Shown here: piece by piece, positions 5,582-7,930 of the stretch | Position numbering within the stretch: position 1 is the first letter of the stretch | Layout of the letters: each line of letters starts with the position of its first letter | Assembly (NCBI GenBank): GCA_947424985.1 | Contig: CANDYN010000050.1 | Coordinates: 1-7,930 of the forward strand | Direction: 5' to 3' | DNA length: 7,930 nt | DNA from: Rickettsiales bacterium | GTDB taxonomy: Bacteria; Pseudomonadota; Alphaproteobacteria; Rickettsiales; Deianiraeaceae | Translations under genes and position numbers: made by a program | The notes under the pieces: model-generated | What the model was told of the DNA's origin: nothing | Databases searched by the model: none | The model's input: the letters and a program-made list of their open reading frames with translations, nothing else

Positions 5582-7445
5582 ATATTCCGTAAAAAGATTT
5601 TACATTCTTTTTTAAGATACCTTTGGTAGAATGTAAGACATCTTTTGTTTTCAAAGATTCTATTTTTTGATCTGTTTTTTCTAACAATTCTTTTGCCTTT
5701 GGATTTTTTTGAGCGGCAACTTCATAAATTGCTTTTTTCGCTTGCAACCTGTTCATTTCAATAGTTTTTTCTATTAAAGGCTTCCATTGCCTTGGTTTTA
5801 CATACTCATCAACTAAATTGCCTTCTCTTTTTACTAATTCGTTTATTTTTATACTATCATCAGGATTTATAATATTTGCTTTTTCTCCTTCATATTGATA
5901 AGCATTTTTAGTATATCCAGAATATAAATTATTTAGAAAGCGAGAGGATTTGACTGGCTCTCCTTTTGTGGGTGATGTATCAAAATATAAACCAGATGCA
6001 TTATCAACAAAGGTCACCTCTTTATATTCATTATTATCACCAATCGACATTGGGAATTGTCCTCCATTAAATGGAATATGCTGTTTTTCTAAATATTTCC
6101 AATTATTTCCTTGTTTTGGTTTTTTATAAACATCCTGATTTAATCTTTTATCAAATGCATCCTTCCATGTTAGCTCTCCACTAATAACCATATCTAAAAT
6201 CATTTGTGAGTGAATTAGCGCCCTTGGATTTCTTCTTGCTTCAGTACCAAAAATTAGATTTGCAATATCTGTTAAAAGTATTTTGTCTGCTTTGGTTATC
6301 TTTCTTTGATTAAAAGATATATTAGCAATATCCTTAGATTGTATAACCATTTTTATTATTTTTGCCACATTTATATCATCTGTATGATATTCTGCTTTAA
6401 ATTTCTCAATGTCACTTGCAATCTTCTCATAACTTTCTAAATTTTTGATTATATCAGATCTAGCAAAGTTAGCAGTAATCTGTTGCTCTTCAAGAGATTG
6501 AATTCCTTTTGTATTAAATTCCCATCCTCTAAAATAAGATAATCCATCAAATTTTCTATCTTGTCTACTTGCAGTTTCTGACTGAATATTTGCAACTTCT
6601 CTTTTTCTATCTTCGTTTGATAATCTGTAGTTTGCAAGATATTCCGAAGGGTTAAAGCTTTGAAAAGAAAAAATCTGTTGCAAGGATTGTTGTTCTGGTT
6701 GAAGATGAGATTGAATTTTGGATTGCATTTCAAGTGCAAGAGTGTATTTTAATAGATCGTTTTTTGTTAAGTCATAATTATCTTTAATGTACTTTTCGTC
6801 ATAATTCTTTAAGAATGACAACAAAAGTGCTTTATATTTGATAGTATCTTGTGTACAATTATCAAAAGCATTGGCAATATTTGTATTAGCATTTGTTTTT
6901 AAAATCTCCAGAACAAACTGTTTTATATTTTTTCCGTGTAATGTACTTATATTATTTCCATAACATTTACCACTTGGTGATATATTCGCTTTTACCAATT
7001 CATTTAAAAACTCCGCCAAAATAAGGTTATCTATTTTTCTAAAAAGTGGCTGATTAAAATTAAAACCTATTTCATCTGCCTGTTTTTCTAGTAACTGTTT
7101 ATAATTGTGCTCTTCTTCATTTTTAATAATTTTGTGTTTCTTTAATTCTTCGATAATCTCATTGACAGAGATTTGCTTCCACAACTGAAGATTGCCTTCA
7201 TCTATTTTCACATTATCAATTTCCTTTTTGACCTTATCTTGATATTTTGCCTCAACTTCTTGCGAATAAAGCAAAGTCTCTAGTGCTACTTTATGAGAAA
7301 GAAAGGAATTCTTCCATTTCCTTATGTCATTTGATGTTGTTGGCTTGATATAATTTGGTAATTTATCCAGGACTTGAGATTTTAATTTCTTAAAAGAATC
7401 ACTATCAAAGCTTTGATTTAAATCATTTTGTTTACTTTCTTCCAT
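5580..7445 (-). CDS. Large soluble orphan protein, 621 residues
   Basis: A long intact frame from ATG 7445 to TAA 5582-5580. The product is hydrophilic, rich in Lys, Glu, Asn and Gln, with no signal peptide or membrane segment, and largely helical in appearance with probable coiled-coil stretches (for example about 105-125 and the C-terminal 60 residues). Two Cys are seen, near 160 and 197. The least biased part is near 393-430, where NLIFGTEARRNP and ALIHSQMILDMVISGELTW look like a conserved folded core. A Gly/Pro/aromatic-rich part follows at about 445-525, and the tail is basic (TKGILKKNVKSFYGI). I do not recognise a family and see no catalytic motif. It is transcribed alone from its own promoter. 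In an intracellular bacterium a protein of this type could be a secreted effector, but the sequence gives no direct support for that. No clear Shine-Dalgarno sequence precedes the ATG. Confidence 0.85.
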   Translation of the reverse strand: MEESKQNDLNQSFDSDSFKKLKSQVLDKLPNYIKPTTSNDIRKWKNSFLSHKVALETLLYSQEVEAKYQDKVKKEIDNVKIDEGNLQLWKQISVNEIIEELKKHKIIKNEEEHNYKQLLEKQADEIGFNFNQPLFRKIDNLILAEFLNELVKANISPSGKCYGNNISTLHGKNIKQFVLEILKTNANTNIANAFDNCTQDTIKYKALLLSFLKNYDEKYIKDNYDLTKNDLLKYTLALEMQSKIQSHLQPEQQSLQQIFSFQSFNPSEYLANYRLSNEDRKREVANIQSETASRQDRKFDGLSYFRGWEFNTKGIQSLEEQQITANFARSDIIKNLESYEKIASDIEKFKAEYHTDDINVAKIIKMVIQSKDIANISFNQRKITKADKILLTDIANLIFGTEARRNPRALIHSQMILDMVISGELTWKDAFDKRLNQDVYKKPKQGNNWKYLEKQHIPFNGGQFPMSIGDNNEYKEVTFVDNASGLYFDTSPTKGEPVKSSRFLNNLYSGYTKNAYQYEGEKANIINPDDSIKINELVKREGNLVDEYVKPRQWKPLIEKTIEMNRLQAKKAIYEVAAQKNPKAKELLEKTDQKIESLKTKDVLHSTKGILKKNVKSFYGI

Positions 7446-7488
7446 TGTAACAATTCAAATAACTTAGATGTAACACGTTTAGTGTAAC
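7446..7488 (-). repeat. Three GTTACA repeats in the leader and promoter of the 621-residue gene
   Basis: On the minus strand GTTACA occurs at 7488-7483, 7474-7469 and 7451-7446. The first overlaps the predicted -10 hexamer and the last abuts the ATG. The first two also form an ACAC-N5-GTGT inverted repeat (7472-7484), so they could be an operator. The motif is short, and chance repetition in AT-rich DNA is possible. Confidence 0.3.
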
Positions 7489-7509
7489 GTATATACTCCA
7501 TAATGTCAA
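7481..7509 (-). promoter_or_regulatory. Sigma70-like promoter for the 621-residue gene
   Basis: On the minus strand a perfect TTGACA -35 (7509-7504) is followed after exactly 17 bases by TACACT (7486-7481), a four-of-six match to TATAAT. Transcription would begin about 30 bases before the ATG at 7445, a normal leader length. The promoter lies in the short gap after the upstream gene, so the 621-residue gene probably does not depend on read-through. Confidence 0.6.
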
Positions 7510-7516
7510 CTAAATT

Positions 7517-7930
7517 CTACTTCCAGATTTTAGCATCAACCTCATCTTTGCCAATTTTCACCTCCCTAACTTCAATCTTCCCATCCTGATAAACAACAAA
7601 CGTTTTGGTATCATTACTCCCAAATTCAGGAATCATAATCTCAAGTTTATCGCCTTCAACTTTATCACTAAACAAATCTGAACACGTTCCAAATTCTGAA
7701 GATGTAGTAATTTCTTTATTCTGATTTACAGATATAATCTGAAACATCCCAGAACATGCAGAACCTCCAGTATTCTTAAAGATCAAATACACATCACTCA
7801 ATCCAGTATTATAAAACTTCTCCAATGAAATTGATTGGCAGTCATTGTTTTTGTTGATAACAATCTTGTCATTAAGCTTTACCGAATACTTCCCAGCACC
7901 TGAATCATATAAAACCTCAAGCTTTCCATA
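7517..7930 (-). CDS. Partial CDS: C-terminal 137 residues of an unknown, probably beta-rich protein
   Basis: The frame is open from the window edge to a stop at 7519-7517. A TTG at 7825 would give 102 residues, but the in-frame sequence upstream of it is coherent (YGKLEVLYDSGAGKYSVKLN, then DKIVINKNNDC), so the gene almost certainly starts outside the window. The visible part alternates hydrophobic and polar residues with many Gly, Asn, Asp and Ser, which suggests beta strands. Three Cys (NNDC, SACSG, FGTC) and the absence of membrane segments would fit an exported domain with a disulfide, but any signal sequence would lie out of view. I do not recognise the family. It lies upstream of and in the same direction as the 621-residue gene, which has its own promoter. 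Confidence 0.7.
   Translation of the reverse strand, partial: YGKLEVLYDSGAGKYSVKLNDKIVINKNNDCQSISLEKFYNTGLSDVYLIFKNTGGSACSGMFQIISVNQNKEITTSSEFGTCSDLFSDKVEGDKLEIMIPEFGSNDTKTFVVYQDGKIEVREVKIGKDEVDAKIWK

Noticed and set aside
6449..6739. 96-codon frame within the 621-residue gene
   Set aside because: It is an alternative frame of an intact long gene on the same strand.
1..7930. CRISPR array, tRNA or rRNA genes, intact insertion sequence
   Set aside because: No regularly spaced repeats, cloverleaf-like sequence, rRNA sequence or intact transposase was seen on either strand.

Overview
The window is AT-rich and consists of an accessory region. It appears to come from a Gram-negative bacterium: there are inner-membrane permeases resembling the SbmA/BacA family and a protein with an export signal. 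Low GC, decaying mobile genes and a large orphan protein would fit a host-associated alphaproteobacterium such as Rickettsiales or Holosporales, but nothing here proves the taxon.

The left part (1-3169, all minus strand) is a tightly packed operon that looks like a cluster for a ribosomally made, post-translationally modified peptide (RiPP). In transcription order it encodes permease A (3169-2330), a 69-residue precursor peptide (2294-2085), permease B (2085-1168), a radical SAM/SPASM maturase with every expected iron-sulfur cysteine (1171-68), and the first 21 codons of a protein with a signal peptide (from 65, running off the window). Two of the junctions are one- and four-base stop/start overlaps. 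The precursor tail carries six aromatic-X-Asp tripeptides (Tyr or His, then any residue, then Asp), the type of site that radical SAM enzymes close into three-residue cyclophanes (triceptides), mixed with four cysteines. A plausible scheme is that the maturase crosslinks the tail, the two SbmA/BacA-like permeases (which lack an ATPase domain) move the peptide, and the exported protein acts in the periplasm. The product, the chemistry and the direction of transport are inferred. Just upstream of the operon lies an XRE-type repressor gene broken by a one-base frameshift and lacking its start (3528-3219).

The middle (3536 to about 5391, plus strand) is a decayed mobile-element segment. It holds an unrecognised gene in shifted frames (3536-4139), then a large serine recombinase pseudogene lacking its catalytic domain and interrupted by an in-frame TAA and a late frameshift (4148-5391). 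A 90-base interrupted palindrome lies inside the recombinase remnant. Between it and the next gene are about 190 non-coding bases holding two copies of an AATTCCCTAA...ACAGGGAAATTT module.

The right part (minus strand) holds a 621-residue soluble orphan protein (7445-5580) with a good sigma70-like promoter (7509-7481), and the C-terminal 137 residues of another unknown protein that enters from beyond the window (7930-7517).
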